In this document: positions 28,716 through 37,874 of the stretch, piece by piece
Layout of the letters: each line of letters begins with the position of its first letter
How positions within the stretch are numbered: the stretch's first letter is position 1
From: Peteryoungia algae
GTDB lineage: Bacteria; Pseudomonadota; Alphaproteobacteria; Rhizobiales; Rhizobiaceae
NCBI RefSeq assembly: GCF_030369675.1
Contig: NZ_CP128477.1
Span: 496,001 to 560,000, forward strand
Direction: 5' to 3'
DNA: 64,000 bases
Translations under genes and position numbers: made by a program
Notes under the pieces: generated by a model
Database searches by the model: none
Told to the model about the DNA's origin: nothing
Seen by the model: the letters and a program-made list of their open reading frames with translations, nothing else

Positions 28716-29897
28716 TCAAGTGCGTTTCGGCTTAAAAAGCAGGCGTCCCAGGGAAAGCACCACATAGAGGGCGAAGAAGCCCGCGATTGCCCATGCAAAA
28801 CCGTCATTGCCGGTGATGTCGATGGCAGCCCCGATCGCCTGCGGACCAGCAACCGTACCCACCGCATAACAGAAAATGAATGCGGCATTGGCCGCTGCCA
28901 GATCCGCGCCAGTGAGTCGCGAGCCGAGATGGCTCAAGCCCACGGTGTAGAGGCCCGAGACGCAGCCACCCCAGAACAGCAGCACCACAGCCATCAGTTG
29001 CCAGTGGCCGGAGAGCCACGGAAGCGTCAGCGAGCCGGCAAGGCCCACGGCAGCGAGGATGGACAGGAGCATGCGCCGGTCGCGCATCCGGTCTGAGAGC
29101 AGCCCCAGCGGGATCTGGAAGACCATGTTGCCAATGCCCATCACGGTCAGCAGAAGCGCCGCCTGGGTCTCGGTGAAGCCGCTGCGGGTCGCATAGATCG
29201 GGAAGAGCGACAGGCCGCCCGCCTCGACCGCACCGAAGACGAAAACGGCCACCGTCGCGGTCGGCACCAGGAAGATGTAGCGCAGGAAGTGCATCTCGGG
29301 CTTGTCACCCAGGACGGGGCTTTCGTAGCGCGCGATGTAGATTGGGATCGCAGCCGCCAGGATGGCGATGGCGCCCACCGCAAAGGGCAGGATGCCTTCA
29401 CTGCCGAGTACCGAAAAGAGCAGGGGGCCGCAGGCGAAACCGACGGCCAGCATGGTGGCATAAATCCCCATGACCAGCCCGCGCTTGCGCGAGGGGGCCG
29501 CCGCATTGATCCAGAATTCGGAGAGGATGAAGAGCGTGGTCGTTGCGCCATGAAAGACGATGCGCAGCGGAAACCACATCCAGAATTCGGTGGCAAAGTA
29601 GAAGCCGACCGCGCTGACGGCCGAGAGCACGACAGCCCACAGCATGGTCGGTACGACGCCGAGTTTGTGGGCAAGCTTGGTCGTGACCGGTGCTGCCGCC
29701 ATCGCAGCAATGCCGGCCATGGCGGAATTGAGCCCGATCAGCGTCGAGGAAATGCCCCGCTTCTCCAGGATGATGCTGAGCAGCGGCAGGCCGAGGCCAA
29801 TCGCAATGCCGACGGCTGAGATCGCGGAAATGGCCGCAACCAGCGAAGGCCAGTGGATCTCCTCGCGGTGGCCGTGAAGGCCATTGGTTTCAGACAT
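28716..29897 (-). CDS. Major facilitator superfamily transporter
   Basis: This 393-aa protein has about 12 hydrophobic segments in two six-helix halves. The MFS loop 2-3 signature is only weakly present (TKLAHKLGVVPTMLWAV), with a clearer second-half equivalent (GLLSDRMRDRRMLLSILA). The substrate is unknown; it resembles sugar or drug efflux families. The ATG at 29897 is preferred over one two codons upstream. A cluster of TTTAC/GTAAA half-sites lies upstream and may be its operator. Confidence 0.82.
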   Translation of the reverse strand: MSETNGLHGHREEIHWPSLVAAISAISAVGIAIGLGLPLLSIILEKRGISSTLIGLNSAMAGIAAMAAAPVTTKLAHKLGVVPTMLWAVVLSAVSAVGFYFATEFWMWFPLRIVFHGATTTLFILSEFWINAAAPSRKRGLVMGIYATMLAVGFACGPLLFSVLGSEGILPFAVGAIAILAAAIPIYIARYESPVLGDKPEMHFLRYIFLVPTATVAVFVFGAVEAGGLSLFPIYATRSGFTETQAALLLTVMGIGNMVFQIPLGLLSDRMRDRRMLLSILAAVGLAGSLTLPWLSGHWQLMAVVLLFWGGCVSGLYTVGLSHLGSRLTGADLAAANAAFIFCYAVGTVAGPQAIGAAIDITGNDGFAWAIAGFFALYVVLSLGRLLFKPKRT

Positions 29898-30043
29898 CCG
29901 CAACCTCGCGAACCGACCGGACCATGGGCAAGAGAGCAGCCGGGGGCAGGGTAAAAATCTGCATGTTCAATGGCATATGGGTTTACGAGCTCCCCCGGGC
30001 ATCCTTGATCGGCGCGGCATGTTCAGACTGGAAATCGTCCGGC

Positions 30044-30111
30044 TGTCAAGCTGCTTGGCATGCGGCACCGCGAATCACGGTTTACCGTAAAACTCAGTCC
30101 TATCGGTAAAC
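30044..30111. promoter_or_regulatory. Putative regulatory region of the MFS gene with TTTAC/GTAAA palindromes
   Basis: TTTAC-C-GTAAA (30081-30091) is an odd palindrome. GTTTACCG (30080-30087) and CGGTAAAC (30104-30111) form an 8-bp inverted repeat with a 16-bp spacer. On the minus strand a TTGACA (30049-30044) lies downstream of these, about 150 bases before the MFS start. This could be an operator plus -35, but the -10 element is not convincing. Confidence 0.3.
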
Positions 30112-30152
30112 GACCAAAGTCAGGTGACTGCTTTTCTCGGCACTCGCGCCTG

Positions 30153-30587
30153 TCACGAAGGCTCCGCTTCGTCCCTCTCTCCACTGAAGCCGTGCATCCG
30201 CAGCGCCCATTGCAGGCCGACGACCCCGCCCTTGATCGGCTGCAGGCAGAGGAGGGAAGTCACGACCCCGATCGGCGCCCAGATGGCGAAATGCACCCAT
30301 GCGGGCAGGACGAAGACGAGGTCGGTCGCCATGAATCCCCCGACAAGGACATGGCCGAGGATCAGGATGACGAGATAGGCCGGCAGGTCGTCCGCCCTGT
30401 GGTGATGATAGTCCTCACCGCAGGCGGCGCAATTGTCGACGACCTTCAGATAGTTGCGGAAGAGCTTTCCGGACCCGCAGGCCGGGCACTGGTTCAGCAT
30501 TCCGCGCTTGATGGACCGGCCGAGCGGGCGCTCGGTCTTCCCTGCTGCACCATATTGCATCGTCACATGGATCTGGTTGGCGGTCAT
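30153..30587 (-). CDS. DUF983 family zinc-ribbon membrane protein
   Basis: This 144-aa protein has an N-terminal zinc ribbon (CPACGSGKLF and CAACGEDY) followed by two hydrophobic helices, the DUF983 layout. Some members are linked to cytochrome oxidase assembly, but the role here is unknown. An in-frame TTG at 30614 overlaps the rnr stop. The ATG at 30587 has GGAGG six bases upstream and was chosen. It is co-transcribed with topA-rnr. Confidence 0.8.
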   Translation of the reverse strand: MTANQIHVTMQYGAAGKTERPLGRSIKRGMLNQCPACGSGKLFRNYLKVVDNCAACGEDYHHHRADDLPAYLVILILGHVLVGGFMATDLVFVLPAWVHFAIWAPIGVVTSLLCLQPIKGGVVGLQWALRMHGFSGERDEAEPS

Positions 30588-30610
30588 GTCCTGCCTCCGG
30601 GGCAAAAGTG

Positions 30611-32962
30611 TCAACGTCGCGAGCGCGGCGGACGTGTGCCTGGTTGTTTTTGGCCACGCCGTCCCGCCTTGTGGAAGGAGCGCGTGCCGGCCGGCATCTT
30701 GCGTCCCTCACTCAGCATTTCGAAGCGGAGCGCACCGGCAAGCGGCACGGCCTCGGCCAGTCGAACCTCGACGGTATCGCCGAGCTGGTAACCGAGCCCG
30801 GATTTTTCACCCGTCAAAGCCTGATGCGCTTCATCGTAGATATAGTAGTCGCGACCGAGTGTGGAAACCGGGACAAAGCCATCTGCGCCAAATTGCGGCA
30901 GGGCGACGAACAGGCCGGATTTCGTCACGCCTCTGATCTGTCCGTCGAATTGCTCGCCGATGCGCCCGGCAAGGTGATGCGCGATCAGCCGGTTGACGGT
31001 GTCACGTTCGGCAGCCATCGCGCGGCGCTCGAAGGTCGAGATCTCGGCTGCGATATCCTCGAGGCTCGCCTCTTCCTCGGGCGTGATCCCGCCTTCGCCA
31101 AGGCCGACAGATCTCACCAGAGCGCGATGCACAATAAGGTCGGCATAACGGCGGATCGGTGAGGTGAAGTGGGCATACTTCATCAGGTTGAGGCCGAAAT
31201 GGCCGATATTGTCAGGGCTGTAGATGGCCTGGCTCTGGCTTCGCAGCACCATCTCGTTGACAATGGTCTGATGCGGCGTGTCTTGCGCCTTGGCGAGGAT
31301 TCCGTTGAAGGAATTGGACCGCATGTTGCCGCCCTTGACCAAGGACATGCCGAGCGTTGCGAGAAATTCGCGCAGCACTTCCTGCTTGGCAAGTGTCGGC
31401 GCATCATGAATGCGGTAGATCAGCGCCTGACGCTTCTTCTCCAGGGTCTCGGCGGCCGAGACATTCGCCTGGATCATCATTTCCTCGATCAGTTTGTGCG
31501 CATCGAGTCTCTCCGGCACATGCACGCGATCGACGGTGCCATCTTCCTTGAGAATGATCTTGCGTTCGGGCATGTCGAGTTCAAGTGGCTGGCGCCTGTC
31601 GCGCCCGCGCTTCATCACCTCATAGGCGTGCCAGAGCGGCTTCAGGATAGGCTCCAGCAGCGGGCCGGTCTTCTCATCCGGCTTTCCGTCGATCGCCGCC
31701 TGCGCCTGCTGGTAGGACAGCTTGGCCGCACTCTTCATCATGATCCGGTGGAAAGTGTGGCTCGCCTTGCGACCCTCATGCGAAAAGACCATGCGCACGG
31801 CAAGTGCCGGCCGATCGACGCCTTCGCGCAGCGAGCAGAGATCGTTCGAGATCCGCTCTGGCAGCATGGGCACGACCCGGTCCGGGAAATAGACGGAGTT
31901 GCCGCGCTTCAGCGCCTCGCGGTCGAGCGCGGATTTCGGTCGGATATAGTAGGAGACGTCGGCGATCGCGACCGTCACGATCACGCCGTCAGGATTGTCC
32001 GGCGACGGGTCGAGCTCGGCATAGACGGCGTCGTCATGGTCCTTGGCGTCATGCGGATCGATGGTGATCAGCGGCAGGTCGCACCAGTCCTCGCGATGCG
32101 ACATCGAGGCAGGCTCGGCTGCTTCGGCCTCTGAAATCACCGATTGCGGGAAGATGTGCGGAATGCCATGTGCATGGATCGCGATCATCGAGATCGCCTT
32201 TTCCGAGGCGACCGATCCGACGACGCTGAGCACCTTGGCCCGCGTCAGGCCGAAACGGGAGGCCCGCGCGACCTCCACTTCGACCAGGTCGCCATCCTTG
32301 GCGTCGCTGATATCGGTAGCGTCGATCTGCATTTCCTCGCCGCGCCGCTCGATTGGCATGAGCCGTGCGCCACCCTCCGGCATCATGCGCACCACACCCA
32401 TGACCGCGCCGATATGCCGGTCGAGGATCTTGATGACCCGGGCCGTATAGGCCGGACCCGAGCGGTCCTTGTTGGCAAAGATCTTGGCGAGTACCCGGTC
32501 GCCGAGGCCGCCGACAGGCGCCTTTCCCTTGGAACGGTCGGAACTCGACTGGCGGATCAGCACCGCCGGTGCAGCTCCGGCCTCTTCCGGCCATTCCGCC
32601 GGGCGCCCGATCAGTTCGCCGTCCTTGTCGCGGGTGGTGATGTCGAGAACGGTGACCGGCGGCAGGGCGCCCGGCCTCGTCAGCGACTTGCGGCTCTTCT
32701 GCACCAGCCCGTCGTTTTCCAGATCCTTCAGCGCCTGCTTCAGCTCGACCCGCTGCTCACCCTTCAACCCGAAGGCCTTGGCGATCTCGCGCTTGGAGGC
32801 CCGGTCGGGATTATCGGTAATAAACTGCATCAGGACGTCGCGCGGCGGAACCTCCCCGTGGATCAAGGCCGTGGGGTTTTCGCTCCGGGCCTTGGCCGCG
32901 CCCTCCGCACGCCGGCTCTTGCGGTTGCCGGAGCCAGGGGAGCGGGAGGTGTCGCGGGTCAT
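30611..32962 (-). CDS. rnr: Ribonuclease R
   Basis: RNase R (783 aa) is a 3'-5' exoribonuclease that degrades structured RNA. Domain order is an N-terminal winged helix (FGLKGEQRVELKQAL), cold-shock-like segments, the RNB catalytic domain with DPHDAKDHDDAVYAE carrying the metal-binding Asp residues, and a C-terminal S1 domain. A basic tail ends the protein. The frame extends upstream into topA, but the ATG at 32962, six bases after the topA stop, begins the family-like N-terminus. Confidence 0.94.
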   Translation of the reverse strand: MTRDTSRSPGSGNRKSRRAEGAAKARSENPTALIHGEVPPRDVLMQFITDNPDRASKREIAKAFGLKGEQRVELKQALKDLENDGLVQKSRKSLTRPGALPPVTVLDITTRDKDGELIGRPAEWPEEAGAAPAVLIRQSSSDRSKGKAPVGGLGDRVLAKIFANKDRSGPAYTARVIKILDRHIGAVMGVVRMMPEGGARLMPIERRGEEMQIDATDISDAKDGDLVEVEVARASRFGLTRAKVLSVVGSVASEKAISMIAIHAHGIPHIFPQSVISEAEAAEPASMSHREDWCDLPLITIDPHDAKDHDDAVYAELDPSPDNPDGVIVTVAIADVSYYIRPKSALDREALKRGNSVYFPDRVVPMLPERISNDLCSLREGVDRPALAVRMVFSHEGRKASHTFHRIMMKSAAKLSYQQAQAAIDGKPDEKTGPLLEPILKPLWHAYEVMKRGRDRRQPLELDMPERKIILKEDGTVDRVHVPERLDAHKLIEEMMIQANVSAAETLEKKRQALIYRIHDAPTLAKQEVLREFLATLGMSLVKGGNMRSNSFNGILAKAQDTPHQTIVNEMVLRSQSQAIYSPDNIGHFGLNLMKYAHFTSPIRRYADLIVHRALVRSVGLGEGGITPEEEASLEDIAAEISTFERRAMAAERDTVNRLIAHHLAGRIGEQFDGQIRGVTKSGLFVALPQFGADGFVPVSTLGRDYYIYDEAHQALTGEKSGLGYQLGDTVEVRLAEAVPLAGALRFEMLSEGRKMPAGTRSFHKAGRRGQKQPGTRPPRSRR

Positions 32963-32967
32963 TTTGC

Positions 32968-35643
32968 TCAAGTCGCACTCTTCTTCGTTGTTTTTGCCTT
33001 CGCCGTAGCTTTTGCCTTCGGCTTGGCGGCTGCCTTCTTCGGCTTCGCTGCAGCACCGTCTTCCGACTTTGCCTTGGCTGCCTTGGCCGGAGCCTTCTTC
33101 GCCTTCGTCTTGCCGCCATCCTTGGCCGCGCGTTCGGCGATCAGCACCAGCGCTTCCTCGACGGTGACCGCCTGCGGATCCTTGCCCTTCGGCAGGGTAG
33201 CATTCACCTTGCCCCAATTGACATAGGGGCCGAAGCGACCGTCACGGACGGTCATTGCACCACCATCGGGATGCTCTCCGAGTTCCTTGAGGGCGACGGC
33301 TGCCGTACGGCCACGGCCACCCGGATTGGCCTTCTTTTCGGCAAGCACGGTAACGGCGCGGTTGAGGCCGATCGACAGAACGTCCTCGATGCCTTCGAGA
33401 TTGGCATAGGTACCGTCATGCAGCACGAAGGGTCCGTAGCGTCCGAGGCCCGCCGAGATCATCTTGCCGGTTTCCGGGTGTGCCCCGACGTCGCGCGGGA
33501 GCGACAGCAGCGACAAGGCTTTCTCAAGGTCAATATCGGCTGGCGCCCAGCCCTTCGGCAGCGAGGAGCGCTTTGCCTCCTTGCCGTCGCCGCGCTGGAC
33601 GTAAGGCCCGAAACGGCCGGAGCGCAGCGTGATTTCTTCCTCGGTCACCGGATCCTTGCCCAGCGCCCGCGGTTCATTGTTGCCGTTCGCTTCCGCTTCC
33701 GCGCCACCTTCCGAGCTGAGCTGTCGGGTGAAATTGCATTCCGGATAGTTCGAGCAGCCGACAAAGGCGCCGTACTTGCCGAGCTTCAGCGACAGATTGC
33801 CGGTGCCGCAGACCTGGCAGATGCGCGGATCTGACCCGTCCTCGCGCTTTGGAAACACCAGCGGGGCCAGCGCCTCGTTCAGTGCATCCAGAACATTGGT
33901 GACGCGCAGTTCCTTCGTGTCTTCGATCTGGGCGAAGAAGTCCTGCCAGAAGGCGCGCAGCACATCCTTCCAGTTCAACTCTCCGGCAGAGATCTTGTCG
34001 AGCTTCTCTTCGAGATCGGCCGTGAAGTCGTATTCGACGTATTTGGTGAAGAAGTTCTCGAGGAAAGCCGTGACCAGCCGACCCTTGGAATGCGGGATCA
34101 GCTTGCGCTTGTCCATGATGACATATTCGCGATCGCTGAGCGTCTTTAGCGTCGCAGCATAGGTGGAGGGGCGGCCGATGCCGAGCTCTTCCATCTTCTT
34201 GATCAACGAGGCTTCCGAATAGCGCGGTGGCGGCTCGGTGAAATGCTGGCTCGAATTGACCTTTTGCTTGGCCAATGCCTCCCGGGCATTGATCTCCGGC
34301 AGGCGGCCATCCTCGTCGTCACCGTCCTCTGCCGGCTCGCCCTCTTCGCGCTGGTCGGTATAGGCGGCGATGAAGCCGTCGAAGCGGATGACGGAGCCAA
34401 CGGCGCGAAGCCCGGCCTTGTCACCCTTGTTGTCGGCCAGGATCTCGACCGTCGTGCGCTCGATTTCGGCAGATGCCATCTGGCTTGCAATGCCGCGCTT
34501 CCAGATCAGGTCGTAGAGACGCAACTGGTCGGCATCGAGGAAGCGGCGCACCTTGTCCGGCGAGCGATTGAAATCGGTCGGGCGGATCGCTTCGTGCGCT
34601 TCCTGGGCATTCTTCGCCTTGGTCGAGTAGATGCGCGCCTTTTCCGGCACGTAGCGCGGGCCGAACTGGTCGGCGACAGCGGACCGGGCAGCCTCGATCG
34701 CCTCGGGTGCCATCTGGACGCCGTCGGTACGCATATAGGTGATCAGGCCGACGGTTTCGCCGCCGATGTCGATGCCTTCATAGAGCTTCTGCGCCACCTG
34801 CATGGTGCGCGAGGCCGAGAAGCCGAGCTTCGACGATGCCGCCTGCTGCAATGTCGATGTCGTGAAAGGCGGGCCCGGATTGCGCTTGACCGGCTTTGCC
34901 TCGACACTGTCGACGGCAAAGGCTGCGCCCTCGAGCAAGGCCTGGATGCCCGCTGCCTGGTCACCATTGGTCACCGAGTTGCGCTGCATGCGCTTGCCCT
35001 GGTGCGAAACGAGCTTCGCCACGAATTCTTCGCCGCGCGGCGTCTTCAGGAGGGCCGAAATATTCCAGTATTCCTCGGCGACGAAGCGTTCGATCTCGGT
35101 TTCGCGATCGCAGACGAGGCGCAACGCCACTGACTGGACGCGGCCGGCGGAGCGGGCACCGGGCAGCTTGCGCCAGAGCACCGGCGAGAGATTGAAGCCG
35201 ACGAGATAGTCCAGCGCACGGCGGGCGAGATAGGCATCGACGAGCGGTGTGTCGATGTCGCGCGGATTGGCCATTGCGTCGAGCACGGCCTTCTTGGTGA
35301 TCGCGTTGAAGACGACGCGCTTCACCGGCTTGTCGCCAATCACCTTCTTCTTCTTCAGAAGATCGAGCACATGCCAGGAAATGGCTTCACCTTCGCGATC
35401 AGGGTCGGTCGCGAGAAACAGGCCGTCTGAGGATTTCACCGCATCGGCAATATCCTTCATCCGCTTTTGCGAGGCTGTATCGACCTCCCAGAACATCTCG
35501 AAGTCCTGGTCCGGTAGAACGGAGCCATCCTTGGCCGGCAGATCGCGCACATGGCCGAATGAGGCGAGCACCGTGTATCCGGGACCCAGATACTTGTTGA
35601 TCGTCTTGGCCTTGGCCGGGGATTCTACGACTACGACGTTCAT
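32968..35643 (-). CDS. topA: DNA topoisomerase I
   Basis: TopA (891 aa) relaxes negative supercoils. The Toprim domain begins VVVESPAKAKTINKYLG and carries DPDREGEA near residue 80; the active-site Tyr303 lies in LITYMRTDG. The C-terminal part has one clear zinc-binding Cys4 motif (CQVCGTG and CSNYPEC), repeated topoisomerase C-terminal modules and a Lys/Ala-rich tail typical of alphaproteobacteria. It heads a topA-rnr-DUF983 transcription unit. A YjhX/TopAI-type inhibitor is encoded at 48.2 kb in this window. Confidence 0.95.
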   Translation of the reverse strand: MNVVVVESPAKAKTINKYLGPGYTVLASFGHVRDLPAKDGSVLPDQDFEMFWEVDTASQKRMKDIADAVKSSDGLFLATDPDREGEAISWHVLDLLKKKKVIGDKPVKRVVFNAITKKAVLDAMANPRDIDTPLVDAYLARRALDYLVGFNLSPVLWRKLPGARSAGRVQSVALRLVCDRETEIERFVAEEYWNISALLKTPRGEEFVAKLVSHQGKRMQRNSVTNGDQAAGIQALLEGAAFAVDSVEAKPVKRNPGPPFTTSTLQQAASSKLGFSASRTMQVAQKLYEGIDIGGETVGLITYMRTDGVQMAPEAIEAARSAVADQFGPRYVPEKARIYSTKAKNAQEAHEAIRPTDFNRSPDKVRRFLDADQLRLYDLIWKRGIASQMASAEIERTTVEILADNKGDKAGLRAVGSVIRFDGFIAAYTDQREEGEPAEDGDDEDGRLPEINAREALAKQKVNSSQHFTEPPPRYSEASLIKKMEELGIGRPSTYAATLKTLSDREYVIMDKRKLIPHSKGRLVTAFLENFFTKYVEYDFTADLEEKLDKISAGELNWKDVLRAFWQDFFAQIEDTKELRVTNVLDALNEALAPLVFPKREDGSDPRICQVCGTGNLSLKLGKYGAFVGCSNYPECNFTRQLSSEGGAEAEANGNNEPRALGKDPVTEEEITLRSGRFGPYVQRGDGKEAKRSSLPKGWAPADIDLEKALSLLSLPRDVGAHPETGKMISAGLGRYGPFVLHDGTYANLEGIEDVLSIGLNRAVTVLAEKKANPGGRGRTAAVALKELGEHPDGGAMTVRDGRFGPYVNWGKVNATLPKGKDPQAVTVEEALVLIAERAAKDGGKTKAKKAPAKAAKAKSEDGAAAKPKKAAAKPKAKATAKAKTTKKSAT

Positions 35644-35887
35644 TGGACAGATGTACCTTCAACGCATCCGATCAGCGGCACCGCACCACAGTCTTCGGAA
35701 CACGGTTTTCCGACATGGAGGGCGAAACGGCTGCGGTCAAGAGGCGAGGCTTATTTTCCGGCCTTTCGGCCGATGCAACCTGTGGGGGATCATAGGTAGA
35801 TTGCAATCTAGGATAAATGCTCTATTGTGGTGTGGAGAGCAGCGAGGCCGTGGTTGCAGCGACCTCCGGGGACGACGGGCGAGAGCG

Positions 35888-36121
35888 ATGACACGAGACA
35901 CAGTCGATTCGAATGATCGCGGTAACCGCACGATGGAAAAAATCGCATACATCAGACAGATGCTCGCCGAATTGCGGCTGGTCGCCGAAAACGAAGGCGC
36001 CGATATGCTGTGTTATCTGATCGAGATGGCCTATGTGGAGGCGGGCGACGTCCAGTCCGGCCGCCGTTCGCTGTCAATCAATCATGCTCAGCGAAACAAA
36101 TCCACCCGCATGCCGCTCTAG
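35888..36121 (+). CDS. Small conserved-looking protein, function unknown
   Basis: An ATG frame of 77 codons encodes an amphipathic helical core (IAYIRQMLAELRLVAENEGA followed by LCYLIEMAYVEAGDV) and a basic tail. An internal ATG at 35933 would give a 62-aa form starting MEKIAYI. It is divergent from topA and overlaps the 3' end of dprA by 48 bp on the opposite strand. The coding quality and weak GCGAGAG ribosome site support it. From memory, similar short proteins occur near topA in other rhizobia. I assign no function. Confidence 0.6.
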   Translation: MTRDTVDSNDRGNRTMEKIAYIRQMLAELRLVAENEGADMLCYLIEMAYVEAGDVQSGRRSLSINHAQRNKSTRMPL

Positions 36122-37231
36122 GCGCCCGGCAATGTCCAGTTCCAGCAGAACCAGGTAGACGGACGAGGCTGGCAGGCCCGTATGACGGATGATGTCATCG
36201 ATCTCGACCGGCGTCGGCCCAAGTGCCTGGATGATGATCAGGCGCTCGTCGTCGTTCGGGGGCGGGGCCAGCGGACGCTCGCCGGGATCACCATCGCCGG
36301 GTTCATCCGCCTCGGTCTGCGAGAAGAGATCGACATCCGATATCGGTGCGAGCGCCTGCAGCACGTCCTGCGAACGCGTCGTGACCGTCGCGCCATCCTT
36401 CAGCAGGCCATTGGTCCCCTCGCAGCGCGGATCCAGCGGTGATCCAGGAACGGCAAAGACCAGCCGTCCGAATTCGCCGGCCAGTCGCGCCGTGATAAGC
36501 GACCCGGAGCGAGCGGCCGCCTCGATCACCACGACGCCGAGAGCCACGCCGGCGATCAGTCGGTTGCGCCTCGGAAAGTCCCGCGCCCGAGGCTCCCAAC
36601 CGAACGGCATCTCCGAGATGGCAAGCCCCCGGCCTTCGCAAATCTGGGCGAGGAGGTCGATGTTTTCAGGGGGATAGGGCTGGTCCAGCCCGCCGGCCAT
36701 TGCAGCGATCGTTCCCGTCTCGAGGCTTGCTCGATGGGCGGCCGCATCGATCCCCCGTGCAAGCCCGGAAACGATGCCGTAGCCCGAAAGACCGATCTCC
36801 CTTGCCACCATCGCTGCGAATTTCGCACCGCTGATCGAGGCATTGCGCGAGCCGACAATCCCGACGGTGGGAAGCGTGGCGACGCTGAGGTCGCCCTTGG
36901 CCGCGATCAGGGGAGGGGCGGCGTCTATCTGTCTGAGAGCGGGCGGATAGTCCGGTTCGCCGATGCCGATGAAGCAGGCGCCGAAGCGATGGGCGGTTTC
37001 GATCTCCCGCTCGGCATCCGCTGTCGTCGCAATGCGGATGGCGCGTGTCGAACCACCCCGGCGCGACAGTTCGGGAAGCGCGTCGAGTGCGGCTTCCGCC
37101 GAGCCGAAATGATTGATCAGGTCGCGGAATGTGGAGGGGCCGACATTGTCGCTGCGGATCAGCCGCAACCACGCGATCCTTTGTCGATCCGTCAGCGCAA
37201 TTCCCTTCCGTCCTGCGCCGACTGACCCCAT
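36074..37231 (-). CDS. dprA: DNA-processing protein DprA
   Basis: DprA (385 aa) binds incoming single-stranded DNA and loads RecA. The Rossmann-like core has VGIVGSRNASISGAKFA near residue 122 and SGLARGIDAAAHRASL near residue 157. A C-terminal winged-helix (DLA-type) segment follows the acidic linker. It is widespread even in organisms not known to be competent. It is the distal gene after pyrB-pyrC'-plsY on the same strand. Confidence 0.93.
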   Translation of the reverse strand: MGSVGAGRKGIALTDRQRIAWLRLIRSDNVGPSTFRDLINHFGSAEAALDALPELSRRGGSTRAIRIATTADAEREIETAHRFGACFIGIGEPDYPPALRQIDAAPPLIAAKGDLSVATLPTVGIVGSRNASISGAKFAAMVAREIGLSGYGIVSGLARGIDAAAHRASLETGTIAAMAGGLDQPYPPENIDLLAQICEGRGLAISEMPFGWEPRARDFPRRNRLIAGVALGVVVIEAAARSGSLITARLAGEFGRLVFAVPGSPLDPRCEGTNGLLKDGATVTTRSQDVLQALAPISDVDLFSQTEADEPGDGDPGERPLAPPPNDDERLIIIQALGPTPVEIDDIIRHTGLPASSVYLVLLELDIAGRLERHAGGFVSLSMID

Positions 37232-37240
37232 GGCCTTCCT

Positions 37241-37858
37241 CTAGCCTTTTTGACCGATCTTGCCCTCGGTGCCCGCGACGAGACGCTGGATATTTGCCTT
37301 GTGACGCCAGAAGGTGATGGCCGTCATGGCCGCGGTGACGAGGGCCGTCTCCTCAACCCCGAGTATCCACAATACAACCGGAATGACAAGTGTGGCGACG
37401 AGCGCCGACAACGAAGAGTAGCGTGTCAGGAAAGCGACCGAAAGCCAGACGACGGCAAAGACCAGCACCATCAGCGGGGCAACACCGAGCAGCGTGCCGA
37501 TATAGGTCGCAACGCCTTTTCCGCCCTTGAAACCGAGCCAGACGGGGAAGAGATGGCCGATGAACGCGGCAAAGCCGGCGAACAGTCCGGCATTGTGGCC
37601 GAAGACCGCCTGGGCAATGAGCGCTGCAGCGGTTGCCTTCAGTGCATCGAGCAGCAGCGTGGCGGCAGCCAGCTTCTTGTTGCCGGTGCGCAGCACATTG
37701 GTCGCGCCGATATTGCCAGACCCGATCGACCGCAGGTCGCCGAGCCCGGCCATCTTGGTCAACAGCAGACCGAAGGGGATGGAACCAAGCAGGTAGCCGA
37801 GCACGAGCACGATGGCGAGGTTTGGAAAGCCGAGAGCGGAATAGTCGACGATAGGCAT
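37241..37858 (-). CDS. plsY: Glycerol-3-phosphate acyltransferase PlsY
   Basis: PlsY (205 aa) uses acyl-phosphate to acylate glycerol-3-phosphate in the first step of phospholipid synthesis. It is an inner-membrane protein with about five helices. The conserved motifs are [12 protein letters not shown] near residue 44, [10 protein letters not shown] near residue 105 and a late [13 protein letters not shown]. The start at 37858 was selected because upstream sequence belongs to pyrC'. It is 16 bases downstream of pyrC' and ten bases before dprA. Confidence 0.94.
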   Translation of the reverse strand: MPIVDYSALGFPNLAIVLVLGYLLGSIPFGLLLTKMAGLGDLRSIGSGNIGATNVLRTGNKKLAAATLLLDALKATAAALIAQAVFGHNAGLFAGFAAFIGHLFPVWLGFKGGKGVATYIGTLLGVAPLMVLVFAVVWLSVAFLTRYSSLSALVATLVIPVVLWILGVEETALVTAAMTAITFWRHKANIQRLVAGTEGKIGQKG

Positions 37859-37874
37859 TTCTGTCCCCTCTATC

